Source: an uncultured Gammaproteobacteria bacterium
GTDB taxonomy: Bacteria > Pseudomonadota > Gammaproteobacteria > Pseudomonadales > Ketobacteraceae
Assembly: GCA_913063125.1 (NCBI GenBank)
Contig: CAJXZM010000008.1
Coordinates: 1-64,000 of the forward strand
Direction: 5' to 3'
Length of the DNA: 64,000 nucleotides
The notes below the pieces were generated by a model. That model made no database searches. It saw only the letters and a list, made by a program, of their open reading frames with translations, and was not told the origin of the DNA. Of the stretch, positions 50,301 through 56,300 are shown piece by piece. Made by a program: the position numbers and the translations under genes. How positions within the stretch are numbered: the first letter of the stretch is position 1; the number at the start of each line of letters is the position of its first letter.

Positions 50301-52088
50301 GTTGTAACGCCATTGTTGTGGCGTGCAACACCTCAAACAGAAATAGCAGAAGGGTACGCTCCCATTGGTACACCAGTTGGTGATCGTACGGCTTATGTTC
50401 TCAATCCAGATCTTAGCATGGCGTTACCAGGGGTTATTGGAGAGCTTTACCTCGGAGGAGAGTTGGGTCTTGCTAGGGGGTATCTGAACCGTCCAGATTT
50501 AACAGCTGAACGCTTTATTGCCAATCCGTTTAGTGCCGCCGATTCCTCCCTGGGGGAGCGCCTATATCGCACTGGAGATCTGGTTCGCTGGAATGTTGAT
50601 GGTCAGCTGGAATATATGAGCCGTATTGATAACCAAGTGAAAATTCGGGGTTTCCGTATTGAACTGGGAGAAATTGAATCTCAGCTATTAGCACAGCCGA
50701 GGGTTAGAGAGGCCGTTGTTGTTGCTGATGAGGGGAAGGGAGTTTCCCGACTTGTGGCTTACGTTTCATTGGCCATTGATAGGGATCAAAATATCACATT
50801 AACCAGCTCGGAAATAAAGGCGTTGTTAAGTAACACGCTTCCAGATTATATGGTGCCATCAGTTGTTATGGTATTGGATGCATTACCTCTTAACAACAAT
50901 GGTAAAGTGGACAGAAATGCACTACCTAAAGCCGTATTTGAAAGTAGTCGAGATTATGTTGCTCCAGAAGGAGAGGAAGAGATAGCCATCGCAGAGATTT
51001 GGCTAGAGGTGCTTGGTGTCACACGGGTTGGGCGCTATGATAATTTCTTCGAGCTAGGCGGAGACTCGCTATTAAGTTTAAAAGCGATTAACAAAATACG
51101 AAATTGTGAATTGATATCCTTGGCACCGAATTTACGAGACCTGATGCTGAAGCCAACAATCGCTGACTTGATGAGTATTAACGATGCGGGTGAAAGCCGT
51201 GCAGCTGAAAACAATGCAATAGGAAAGGGTGCATTAGCAACAGCTTCGCCATTAATGGCGTTAAATACCATTGATTCTGAATTGCCAAATTTGTTTTGTG
51301 TTCATGCTGTGTTTGGTACCGTATTTGACTACAACAATCTTGCAAAATCATTGGCCGGACAGTATTCAGTATGGGGTATTCAGTCCCGTATGCTAATTAA
51401 TCCACAGTGGTCAGATAGCTCGCTTGAGCAGATGGCAACGGATTATGTCGAGTGTATGCGACAGAAACAGCCTAAAGGCCCTTATCGACTATTGGGATGG
51501 TCTCTAGGGGGAGGTTTGGCAGTGATGATGACAGCAATTCTGGAGCAGCAAGGAGAGAAGGTGGAATGGCTTGGGTTAGTTGATAGCTACGTTCCCAAAC
51601 CGTTTGATGCTGTGCAATTGGCAGCGTTTAAAGAGGGACAGGCCAGAGAGTTGGTGGATTTTATTAACCTGAATTTTCCAACATTACCACGGGCAGATCT
51701 ACCGTCCATGTTGATTGATGCTATTGAAATGGATATAGAGTTAAATCGGGCGCAATCTCAGAGAATCTTGCAAGAAGTGATTGAGTTTTGTAATGTAAAT
51801 AATCTAACGAGTTCTGGTTTTGATGCCGTGGAATTAGCCCATGTTTTCCTCATTACTTGGCATTTGAAACAATTGTCCGTGCAGGTGTCTCGATTACCCG
51901 AGGTGAATGCCCCCCCCTTTAGTTGGTGGATTAATGAGCGACAGGATGAAAGTGAGCTATTTGAGCAGCAAATTGGTAAGAAATGCGCGCAAAAGCACTT
52001 TGTTGGAGACGACCATTTCACGATTCTGGATGAACGGAAGTTTATTACTGACTTACAGGACTGTTTGGATCTGATTGAATCTGTATAA
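32355..52088 (+). CDS. Five-module siderophore NRPS
   Basis: A single 6577-residue synthetase: C-A-T / C-A-T / C-A-T-E / C-A-T-E / C-A-T-TE. Condensation active sites begin at His179, His1242, His2309, His3843 and His5372; the carrier serines are 1053, 2116, 3189, 4722 and 6238; the epimerase His residues are 3368 and 4901; the thioesterase has Ser6383 in GWSLGG and His6554. Pocket codes read by alignment to GrsA: modules 1 and 5 DGEVCGGVT, module 3 DGEICGGVT, modules 2 and 4 DVWSVSLID, the last serine-like. The C4 and C5 domains (YPLSPMQKGMLFHSLY type) are of the kind that accept a D-donor, in agreement with the epimerases before them. The predicted peptide is L-X, L-Ser, D-X, D-Ser, L-X, where X is most likely N5-acetyl-N5-hydroxyornithine given the adjacent monooxygenase and acyltransferase. 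Release is by the thioesterase, as a linear or cyclic product. The first C domain has no upstream partner in the window. Confidence 0.95.
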   Translation: MSNGKLVIAQRFMKLPAEKRKSFLEALKSKNLDFANLPIVPQENGTVSTLSYAQQRQWFLWKLDSESTAYHISLGLRLRGDLNIDAFRDSIKKLVFRHDIARTQFYANDLGLPEQRVVSELSVDVPCVDLRNIEHPEEAAEGYINDLINKPFDLQQDPLLRVSLFRVSDNEHLMVNVMHHIVSDHWSMQIVLAEFVQQYQAWMQGDVASLPEMPIQYSDYAIWQRNWMEAGEQERQLSYWTGLLGNEHPVLSLPTDFFRDPEVEYKAVEYGVNFPEALDKNLRGFARSKNMTPFMVFLTAFQILLYRYTGQESIRIGIPNANRHREETAGVIGFFVNTQVFPVQICGSISFDDLLDQCKEITQGAQKHQDLPFDILVDALNLERSLGHNPLFQVMFNHLGHVGKKTHDIQGLEVSSLELDKGCAQFDLTLETQASYDGKLSAMFRYAKGLFKLDTIERLADRYISILNQMVLDSSVAIGEFDILSDQERQQLFTLGRGTKPSVDRTSILEVISAMGGRDPHKAAVIEGDSELSYHQLEEQSNQLAQYLLAQGVKPEMHVGIALPRCVSLLVAYLGVLKTGAAYVPLDLSYPESRLAYLVDDSEMTHLISDSDNVLGFAGSVSHHNIVSVLDSRSYNAKKPVGIKVSAGNTAYVIYTSGSTGQPKGVQITRGAIAMHCKGIGQRYGMSETSREMIFMSFSFDGAHERWMTALSHGGSVILRGEDMWTVEETYNRLHHHAVTEVTFPPVYLKQLAEHANAVGNPPAVRTYCFGGDAMSRESFDLARHALKPKYFKNGYGPTETVVTPLLWDARSDTEIVEGYAPIGVPVGERTAYVLNQDLSLTLPGAIGELYLGGELGLARGYLRRPDLTADRFVANPFVSPDCRQGERLYRTGDLVRWNTEGQLEYLGRIDHQVKIRGFRIELGEIESQLLAQEGIKQAVVVADEGTSGTRLVAYISLTAGSSLNNSTVRSVLGESLPDYMVPAVVMVLDALPVNNNGKIDRKALPDAVFESAIEYEKPVGGVEEDLAEIWKQVLGVDRVGRFDNFFELGGDSIISLKVISQARTKKIHLEVRQIFQCQTIQSLAEAISTQDSSALSQHTIEKLAEPSSVLSFAQQRQWFLWKLNPKSDAYHISGSLRLIGDLNKGALEESFSYLVSRHTSLRTVFKEDNEGNSWQEVLPEAGLALVYQDLADLSENDKETETDRVVAELTKRPFDLTTGPLIRVGLLKCEKNEHLLVVVMHHIISDAWSMEIITRESMTSYYHLASGQPILLAPIDIDYSDYAQWQHDWFTAEEEKKQLDYWTSQLGDEHPALSLATDLPRRSDGVYTTSNHFVDLSPTLSSQLQQFSKDNGQTLFSVLLASWQLLLNRYSGQSDIRVGVPIANRHNAQTQDVVGFFINTQVMRTLITPDMLVSDVLGKVKEAVVGAQAYQDLPFEKLVDALQLDRNLGHQPLFQVMMSHRREDDASMVSLTGLEIETVALSGQNTQFDLVLYTHEKSDKRIGFELTYASELFSNGRITEFSDFYVGILEGILSKSDEMVSEFIRLDAKTELDIIRQCSNTNTHPYKNTIHEVIAQQSVISSNEIALIFEGDSLTYSTLNKRSNQLSHYLISENVKPEDKVGIALDRSIEMVIGLLAIMKAGAAYVPIDPSLPVGRMEYIIDNSGLSLLLSHSHLFDRLPIINTVNNVVTIVELDRLDSHSYSDVNPDVALIPESVAYVIYTSGSTGQPKGVANTHKAIYNRLAWMQQAYQLTKNDNVLQKTPFGFDVSVWEFFWPLMYGAKLVVASPGVHQDPKKLIDLISEREISTLHFVPSMLQAFIAEVDAATCTCIKTIVCSGEALAAEVQSEALRKLPQAKLYNLYGPTEAAIDVTHWTCDGDAERSVPIGSPISDTSTLVLDSSLNIVPRGVVGELYLGGIGLARGYVNRADLTAERFIANPFSSTHFDGGERLYRTGDLARWNTNNQLEYLGRIDHQVKIRGFRIELGEIEAQLLAQRDIQEAVVVAGEGPSGTRLIAYISLIHESDIESETIKNVLSEEVPDYMVPTRIIVLENLPLSNNGKIDRKALPKVTFESTTAYAKPEGEVEKRLAEIWQKVLDVGVVGRFDNFFDLGGDSIVSLRVISQARTKGLHVEVRDIFENQTLEALAEVISQQDEGKLSTHTIDKLAEPSKLLSFAQQRQWFLWKLSPKSNAYHIPAILQLTGQLDIDALEKSFSNLIARHESLRTIFKEDEQGESWQEVLPEALFSIEHSDLREYKNDVLSEVFQEKQSGVISTLTQTPFDLGKGPLLRVGLLALSENKHQLIVVMHHIISDAWSMEIITRESMAHYYQLVSNTPLMSSPIDIRYSDYAAWQHDWFLGEEEKRQMDYWLAQLGDTHPVLSVPTDYPRTVEGVYTTQVLALDFSDDLSQQLNRYAKSESQTVFSLLLAGWQLLLNRYTGLNDIRVGVPIANRHHAQTQDLVGFFINTQVMRTVILPQMTVNDVRLSVKEAVLGAQAHQDLPFEKLVDALNLDRNLGQQPLFQVMMNHQRIRNNDVVGLPDLAVESIPLDGQNAQFDLVLNTQEKDGNQFGVEFTYAKELFSPETIALLAERYITVIATFIDDPDTLVCDCDLLSLQENQRLMALGRGTDPCSNGTPIVDVISAMGEIHPHKSAVIEGDAELTYLQLEEQSNQVAHYLLAQGVKPEMHVGIALPRCISLLVAYLGVLKTGAAYVPLDLSYPESRLAYLVNDSEMAHLISDSDSVLGFAKSVTHHNIVSIISSYSHSQSQSYSVEKPVGISVSADNTAYVIYTSGSTGQPKGVQITRGAIAMHCKGIGQRYGMSEASREMIFMSFSFDGAHERWMTALSHGGSVILRGEDMWTVEETYNRLHHHAVTEVTFPPIYLKQLAEHANAVGNPPAVRTYCFGGDAMSRESFDLARHALKPKYFKNGYGPTETVVTPLLWDAGSDTEIVEGYAPIGVPVGERTAYVLNQDLSLTLPGAVGELYLGGELGLARGYLRRPDLTADRFVANPFVSSDCSQGERLYRTGDLVRWNTEGQLEYLGRIDHQVKIRGFRIELGEIESQLLAQKGIKQAVVVAGEGPTGTRLVAYISLSQESSLDNSSVRSVLGENLPDYMVPAVVMVLDALPVNNNGKIDRKALPEAVFESAAEYEVPEGTTEVDLAEIWKNVLGVDRVGRFDNFFELGGDSIISLQIVARMRQSGYLLTPRQMFEKQSIAELAAVLVRSEDIFDIVQNVSGVVDLLPIQQSFFTTELTERSHWNQAVLLCSQDRLDIGAVQRAIEAVVELHDALRLRYSRLESGAWVQAYQDYNIDMCRDYLWTNDVAIAGIEGVCQEAQCSLDITQGPLMRVVAMQVEDGSARLFFAIHHLVIDGVSWRILLEDFQTAYYQLVNGQSVALPSKSSSYQQWAKEITEYPTHYSHEYEYWTTLLGASNELPKDDTTISNPESKGKQTLGVQRITIGLDKEKTEALLQDVPAAYRTQINDVLLTALSRALHQWTGEPRVLIDLEGHGREDINARIDLSHTVGWFTSLFPLALDGRGTYAEGLTRVKEDLRSLPNKGVGFGAFKYYGSQEQKDTLALLPAAQVVFNYLGQMDNSFNEASLWQPAEEKTGNATALSTPLSHAVSINGGILGGELTLEIAYHSDDFNQATVEMFGSLFTKELQELIAHCTSGVRGLTPSDVPLSKLDQGEIDALSLDVANIDDIYPLSPMQKGMLFHSLYAPEGTAYLNQLRLDMADLDEEKFKAAWQQVGNRHGVLRTGFITDREEPLQYVAKSVEIHWRSLDWCNKTIDDLAVGHEVALAALAKSQLEQGLALEEPGLSRVIVIQLTDNTHHLIWTNHHLLSDGWSLSRQMGEVLMAYEGHTLPPVQSQYRDYIAWLEKQNHQENLIYWQQQVDLLDAPTYLSGALSDGKPVEQQSNVEQKSTVDKTYEEYAISLSEQDTERLQAFSQNNHVTVNTLVQGIWSLLISRYTGQDNVCFGATTSGRPTDLPFAEESLGMFINTIPVITEIKPGMEVRNWLQELQRISLNSRDYEYTPLYDIQKLAAKRMELGKEGLFDNILVFENYPIAETMKEVAPKKTQFAIRDIREETNFALTVLFSLAEGGTLNVGCKHDLSVISRKVIVKLFTQFTHGLMSLTQGETQYVSDVEFVTQEERAALYKNSINEHNFTYEKPIHACITEQATKTPEAIALIFENKALSYAELTTESNRLAHYLVSKGVRPEDSVGIAVERSVEMVVGLLAIIKTGAAYVPIDPALPSARMEYIIDNSGLTLLLSQSHIENTLPGKNKIPGVSVISLDTLDTQGHSKTDPEVALSCESAMYVIYTSGSTGQPKGVVNTHGALYNRLSWMQEAYGLTENDNVLQKTPFGFDVSVWEFFWPLMVGAKLVVASPGIHQEPQKLIDVINNNRITTLHFVPSMLQAFIVEPTVKSCESLKTIVCSGEALPAEVQADTLSRLPQANLYNLYGPTEAAIDVTHWTCNGDANSAVPIGRPISDTSTFVLDSALNIVPHGVVGELYLGGAGLARGYVNRPGLTAERFVANPFSDTTSEVGGRLYRTGDLVRWNTENQLEYIGRIDHQVKIRGFRIELGEIESQLLVQPEVRESVVVADTDGAGTRLVAYISLVKGSAINTDILKSVLKDGLPEYMVPSIIIELDTLPLNNNGKIDRKLLPKLAFERANEYVAPVGEVEITLAEIWQTVLGIETVGRIDNFFELGGDSIISLQIVARVRQAGYLLTPRLMFEKQNIAELAAGLVRSEDVFDIEQTVSGDVDLLPIQQAFFEKDMVERSHWNQAVLLSSLEILDSHAIRQAFDAIIEHHDVLRMNYQRLESGDWGQRYQEYSATQFDDGLWQKNVTLDGIEALCELAQSSLDITAGPLVRVVAMNVDDGSARLLFVIHHLVVDGVSWRILLEDFQVAYQQAVVKQSVGLPLKSSSYQRWAKEMLTYPAQNPEEFHYWQSLSGISAKLPKDVSFANDHQALTLVDSRSIDVVLNAQETEALLQDVPAAYRTQINDVLLTALARALADWVGEPRVLIDVEGHGREDINERIDLSRTIGWFTSLFPIALDGSGTPEEGLKRVKEALRALPNKGVGFGAFKYYGSDSEKMALSQLPKAQLLFNYLGQMDSGFNNEGLLSVAKESAGNAVGSNRSNGHAIEINGGILGGELTLNIRYSPAEFTDNNVTKFGNLLADGLRKLIAHCTSGAKGLTPSDVPLSKLTQVELDALPLVLGNIEDIYPLSPMQQGMLFHSLYAPQGSAYLNQLRLDIIDLDESRFKDAWQYIANRHSVLRTGFLTEREVPLQYVERVVDLPWVVEDWDGCENSEEENDDKLDALANAELSRGLALNQAGLSRVVVIRLDGSTHHLIWTNHHILSDGWSLSRQMGEVLMAYGGHQLPPVQGQYRDYIAWLESRNHEDNLAYWNEQVEQLDSATYLTAALPVSDEAGHKEFALTLTDVQTQSLQTFSQQHRITVNTLVQGAWSLLLSRYSGQRTVCFGATTSGRPTDLANAEETLGMFINTIPVINEIKPESTISDWLKELQLINLSNREHEYTALSDIQKMAEKRVGLGQSGLFDNIIVFENYPISETLKELVPGKTQFSIRGNREETNFSLVLGLSLGKQLETKFSYISSDISSTAVETIARQLVGLLESMVLDGDTKLFHFDALLPEQREGLMVQAESTAMPHLPMVERIASMGRADLDKAAVIEGDTTLSYRELEAQSNRLAHYLIDQGVLPEMRVGIALPRSVSLLTAYLAVLKTGAVYVPLDLSYPENRLAYLVADSNMTHIIGHSDETFTFAEGVQHHNLQSVVCADQYSISDVFNVKIAAENAAYIIYTSGSTGQPKGVVVSRGAIAMHCEGIGKRYGMSSSSREMIFMSFSFDGAHERWVTALSHGGTVIMRGDALWTVEETYNMLHHYAISEVTFPPVYLQQLAEHVDAVGNPPPVRTYCFGGEAMSREGFDLARRALKPYQFINGYGPTETVVTPLLWRATPQTEIAEGYAPIGTPVGDRTAYVLNPDLSMALPGVIGELYLGGELGLARGYLNRPDLTAERFIANPFSAADSSLGERLYRTGDLVRWNVDGQLEYMSRIDNQVKIRGFRIELGEIESQLLAQPRVREAVVVADEGKGVSRLVAYVSLAIDRDQNITLTSSEIKALLSNTLPDYMVPSVVMVLDALPLNNNGKVDRNALPKAVFESSRDYVAPEGEEEIAIAEIWLEVLGVTRVGRYDNFFELGGDSLLSLKAINKIRNCELISLAPNLRDLMLKPTIADLMSINDAGESRAAENNAIGKGALATASPLMALNTIDSELPNLFCVHAVFGTVFDYNNLAKSLAGQYSVWGIQSRMLINPQWSDSSLEQMATDYVECMRQKQPKGPYRLLGWSLGGGLAVMMTAILEQQGEKVEWLGLVDSYVPKPFDAVQLAAFKEGQARELVDFINLNFPTLPRADLPSMLIDAIEMDIELNRAQSQRILQEVIEFCNVNNLTSSGFDAVELAHVFLITWHLKQLSVQVSRLPEVNAPPFSWWINERQDESELFEQQIGKKCAQKHFVGDDHFTILDERKFITDLQDCLDLIESV
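32502..35640 (+). other. NRPS module 1: C-A-T, substrate X (basic/hydroxamate amino acid)
   Basis: Residues about 50-1095. The condensation domain begins LSYAQQRQWFLW and has HHIVSD. The adenylation domain starts near residue 508, with the pocket Asp701-Gly702 and Glu705. The carrier is LGGDS at 1049-1053. Its C domain would either acylate X or take a donor from another protein. Confidence 0.8.
35685..38820 (+). other. NRPS module 2: C-A-T, Ser
   Basis: Residues about 1111-2155. The C domain is of the L-donor type (HHIISD at 1242). The adenylation pocket starts at Asp1768 (FDVSVWEF) and reads DVWSVSLID, one step from the known serine codes DVWHLSLID. Carrier Ser2116. Confidence 0.8.
38874..43385 (+). 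other. NRPS module 3: C-A-T-E, D-X
   Basis: Residues about 2174-3676. The A domain is nearly the same as that of module 1 (pocket from Asp2837, code DGEICGGVT). Carrier Ser3189, then an epimerisation domain with HHLVIDG at 3368, EGHGRE, VGWFTSLFP and VFNYLGQ. Confidence 0.8.
43476..47985 (+). other. NRPS module 4: C-A-T-E, D-Ser
   Basis: Residues about 3708-5210. The C domain is of the D-donor type (YPLSPMQKG, HHLLSDG at 3843). The A domain has pocket Asp4374 and the same serine-like code as module 2. Carrier Ser4722, epimerisation domain with HHLVVDG at 4901. Confidence 0.8.
48069..52085 (+). other. NRPS module 5: C-A-T-TE, X and release
   Basis: Residues about 5239-6577. The C domain is of the D-donor type (HHILSDG at 5372). 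Adenylation pocket from Asp5882, code DGEVCGGVT. The carrier has LGGDSL (Ser6238), distinct from the other four (LGGDSI). Type I thioesterase with Ser6383 and His6554. Confidence 0.8.
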
Positions 52089-52098
52089 TCTTAGGCAA

Positions 52099-52131
52099 AG
52101 CCGCTGGAGTAATCTGCAAGAAGACCAGCGG
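52099..52131 (+). terminator. Hairpin after the NRPS gene
   Basis: GCCGCTGG (52099-52106) and CCAGCGGC (52124-52131) form a perfect 8-bp stem 10 bases after the NRPS stop. No T run follows, so it may stabilise the mRNA end or attenuate rather than terminate fully. Confidence 0.45.
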
Positions 52132-52181
52132 CATCATCTCCGTATTGATGTTTTGCTACTATAAGGTCGGTTCACCGTATT

Positions 52182-53366
52182 ATGAAAAAACCGTTGTCCG
52201 CTGTCGCTTTATTGTTGGTTGGGTCATTGTTGTCTTGGCTATTATTAACAACGAAAGAAAAACCGGTACCACAACCCGTTGTTAATGCTGCCACTCCAGT
52301 GGTGGATATCGTGTACGCGCAACCGGCAACTCACCAACTATATGTTTATACCCAAGGTACTGTGCAGCCTGCTAAGGAAATTGATGTTGTTACTCAGGTG
52401 TCCGGCATTGTAGAAGCGATTGCGCCTGAATTTGCGAATGGTGCTTTTTTTCAAAAAGGTCAGCACTTACTCAATATTGAAGATGCTGATTATCGGTTTG
52501 CCTTAATTCGCGCAGAAGCAAATGTTGCCGAAGCCGAGCAAGTGCTGGCAGTAGAGCGGGCTCGGGCGGCTCAAGCGGTGAGGGAGTGGCGTGACCTTGG
52601 TCAGGAGGATGCTAATGCGCTTTCACTACGCAAACCACAGTTAGCAAGTGCACTGGCAAAGTTACGTGCTGCCGAGGCAGGTCGTGATGAGGCACAGCTA
52701 AACCTCGATAGAACCCATGTTAAAGTACCTTTTAATGGGCGAGTGCGGATGAAATATGTTGACGAGGGGCAATATGTATCACTGGGTACACCGATTGTTA
52801 AGCTGTATTCAACGGATAAAGTTGAAGTGCGATTACCATTAACGGATAAGCAGTTGGCGTTGTTAGATTTGCCTACGGGTAGAGTTACGCAGGGTAGTAA
52901 GTTGCCTACGGTTGAATTTGAAGTGTTATTTGCTGGTAACAAACAGCATTGGGAAGGTACGTTGGTTCGTACTGAGGCGACGGTGGACATAAAAACCCGT
53001 GTGGTTTATGCCATTGCCGAGATAGTTGATCCATTTTCTATGAATGAAGGACGTGCTCCTCTAAATGTAGGAATGTTTGTTAACGCAACGATATCTGGGA
53101 AAGCACTGGATGGTGTTATTCGGTTGCCACGCAATGCTTTGCAAATTGATCAAAAAATCCTAGTGCTCAATGAAGATAATGACATACAAATAAAAAGAGT
53201 GGATGTCCTGCAAACCAACAAGGAATATGTTTTGTTAACCGCAGATATTAAGAGCGGAGATCGTATTGTGATTTCTAATGTTCCGATGGCGGTATCTGGG
53301 ATGAAAGTGAGCCCAAGGAAGGTTGAAAACATTTCTGCAATTAACATAGCAAAAAGTGAGCACTAG
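52182..53366 (+). CDS. RND efflux periplasmic adaptor protein
   Basis: A 394-residue membrane-fusion protein (AcrA/MexA class). It has an N-terminal signal/anchor (LSAVALLLVGSLLSWLLL), a biotinyl-lipoyl half (TQVSGIVEAIAPEFANGAFF), a helical hairpin about residues 100-175 rich in Ala/Glu/Arg, the second lipoyl half (VKVPFNGRVRMKYVDEGQYVS has the usual form) and a C-terminal beta domain. It bridges the inner-membrane pump encoded two bases downstream to an outer-membrane channel not seen here. Its place after the siderophore NRPS suggests siderophore secretion, but drug efflux is equally compatible with the sequence. Confidence 0.88.
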   Translation: MKKPLSAVALLLVGSLLSWLLLTTKEKPVPQPVVNAATPVVDIVYAQPATHQLYVYTQGTVQPAKEIDVVTQVSGIVEAIAPEFANGAFFQKGQHLLNIEDADYRFALIRAEANVAEAEQVLAVERARAAQAVREWRDLGQEDANALSLRKPQLASALAKLRAAEAGRDEAQLNLDRTHVKVPFNGRVRMKYVDEGQYVSLGTPIVKLYSTDKVEVRLPLTDKQLALLDLPTGRVTQGSKLPTVEFEVLFAGNKQHWEGTLVRTEATVDIKTRVVYAIAEIVDPFSMNEGRAPLNVGMFVNATISGKALDGVIRLPRNALQIDQKILVLNEDNDIQIKRVDVLQTNKEYVLLTADIKSGDRIVISNVPMAVSGMKVSPRKVENISAINIAKSEH

Positions 53367-53368
53367 TC

Positions 53369-56300
53369 ATGCAGGGTATCATAGCTTGGTTTATTAAAAA
53401 TCCTATTGCTGCTAATTTGTTGATGTTAATGATTCTGATTAGTGGGATAGCAGGGTTACCTGATCTCAATAAAGAATTTTTCCCGGCAGTGAACAGTAAT
53501 GTCATTGAGATTTATGTTCCTTACCGTGGTGCTGGTCCACGAGAAGTAGAGGAGAATATTTCTGTTCGTATTGAAGATGCTATCCATGATCTTGATGGTA
53601 TTGACAAGATTCGTTCTACGGCTAGGCAAGGGGTTGGAATTACGTTAGTCGAGGTAGCATCAGAAGTCGACTCACAGTATTTGCTTAATAAAATTAAAAA
53701 TCGTGTTGATGCGCTGACTACGCTGCCTGCAGAGTCCGAGAAGCCGCAAATTAAAGAGGTTGTTTATAGCGAACCCGTATTACGGCTTACGTTATCGGGT
53801 GATGCGTCTGAGACAACGCTTAAGCAGTACGGTGAAAAAATTCGAAATGAGATGGCTTCGTTACCCCATGTATCAAAGGTGGAGTTAAAGTCAACGCGAC
53901 CCTATGAAGTTTCTGTTGAGATATCAGAACAAACGTTACGACGATACGGTTTACAGTTTGATCAGGTTGTTAACTCAATACGAAATCAGTCTTTAAATCT
54001 ACCCGCGGGAGCCATTCGTGCAGAAGCGGGAAGTATTAAGTTGCAAACACGGGGCCAGGCATATACGGAAGGTGATTTTGAAGATGTTGTGATACTTAGA
54101 AACAGTGACGGTGTCTTGGTTCGATTGGGAGATATCGCTACCGTTATTAATGGTTTTGAACAGATAGATTCAGAAACACACTACAATGGAAAGCCTGCTG
54201 TTTTTTTTCGGGTACTGTCAATTAACAACCCCGATATTCTAAAAACCAGCGAAAGTGTACAAAAGTATGTTGAGGAAAGTGCATATAACTTGCCTGACGG
54301 TTTAACGTTATCCATATGGACTGATGCCAGTTTTTCCTTTAAGGGGCGTATCAAAACACTGGTCAGTAATGGTATAGGTGGTCTAGTTTTAGTGTTCCTT
54401 GTGCTAATGCTATTCTTGCGACCATTATTGGCAGTATGGGTTTGTGTAGGAATTGCTGTGTCATTTTTGGGGACGCTTTGGTTGTTACCCTATACCGGAA
54501 TTAGTTTGAATATGCTGTCGTTGTTTGCATTTCTATTAATACTCGGCATTGTGGTGGATGATGCGATTGTTGTTAGCGAAAGCATTTACAGTAGACAGCA
54601 GTCAGGTCTAGTGGGGGATGAAGGAGCAAACGTCGGGGTACAAAGTGTATATAAACCGATTATGTATGCGGTTATTAGTACCATGATAGCTTTCGTGCCT
54701 ATGTTTTTTCTTGTGGGAGATAGTGCAGATGCGGCAAAATCAATTCCTGTTGTCGTGTTGTTAACACTGACTTTCTCATTGGTAGAATGTCTTCTTATTC
54801 TACCGTCACATTTGTCAAAATTACGGCCAATACAAGCTCCCACCAATGGGGCTTCCAAATTGTTTGAACGCGCTCGGCAGGCTTGCGCTAATGGAATGGA
54901 ACACTTTTCGACAAATTTTTATAGACCTATATTAAAGAAAAGCCTGCATTGGCATTGGTTTACGTTAGCGGGTTTTATTTGTGTTCTCATGATCAGTTTT
55001 TCAATACCCGCTGGCGGTTGGTTGCGAATGAGTTTTACGCCGGAAGTCACATCGGACCAACTAAAAATAAGAGTGGTTTTACCTGAAGGTTCTCCCTTTT
55101 CTGATACCGAAAATCTAATGAAAAAAATTGAAAACGCAGCGCTGCGTTTGCAGGATGAATACCGGTTTCCAGCGGTAGGCGAGAGCGCCGGAGGAAGTTA
55201 TATTAGTAATATACTTGCATGGTCAAATGAAAATACTTTTTCCGTGCTTATCGCCTTGAATCGTGAGCGAAGATCTGAGATATCAGCAAAAAAAATGATT
55301 ACTCAGTGGCGCGAATATGTTGGAGAGATTCCAAGTGTCGAAAGCTTTGATATGGCGTATACACTAAATTCAACAGGAAAGGCGCTTCAATTTGTACTGT
55401 CGGGGCCTGACAAAGATGCTCTAGCCAACGTTACTAACGAGTTAAAAGCATTGTTGTCACGTTATCCTGGTGTATACGATATTACAGACTCAATGCAAAC
55501 GCCCCGCTTAGAAATTGAGTTAAATTTAAAGCCAAATGCCCAAACACTTGAGGTTGAATTAGCGGATATCGCTGCACAGGTAAGGCAAGGGTTCTATGGT
55601 GCAGAGGTTCAGCGAATACCTTTAGAAAATGAAGATGTGAGGGTGATGGTTCGGTACCCAAAAGATGAACGCGAAAGTGCCGATTATCTTCATAATATGT
55701 GGATACGGACTAAGAGCGGATTGGAAGTGCCTTTTGATACGGTTGCAGAGGTCAGTTATGTTCCGAGCTATCAGAAAATTGAACGTATAGACCGTCAACG
55801 AACATTGACCGTGAATGCAGGAATGAACAATGCGGAAGGCGATGCATCGAAAACGGTAAGTGCCATTATGAAAGAGCATGCCCACGGCTGGCAGGCACAA
55901 TACCCGGGATTGCACATAAGCTTAGAAGGGGAGCAAAAAGAGACAGGCGAATTTATCGATTCATTACTCGTTAAAGTGGGTCAGGCTATACTTGTTATTT
56001 ATGCGTTGTTTGCCATTGCATTTCGATCTTACTGGCAGCCCGTTATTATTCTTACCGCGATTCCTTTTGGGTTAATGGGAGCGATTGTCGGCCACTTGGT
56101 GATGGGGTGTGATGTCAGTATATTTTCTATGTTAGGTGTTGTTGCGTGTACTGGGGTGGTGATTAATGATAATTTGGTTCTTATCGATAGAATTAATCAA
56201 TTGCGAGATAGTGGGGTGGAAATAACGGAGGCCTTGTTACAAGCGGGCCAAGATCGTTTTCGACCCATTGTACTAACGTCTATTACCACCTTTATTGGTC

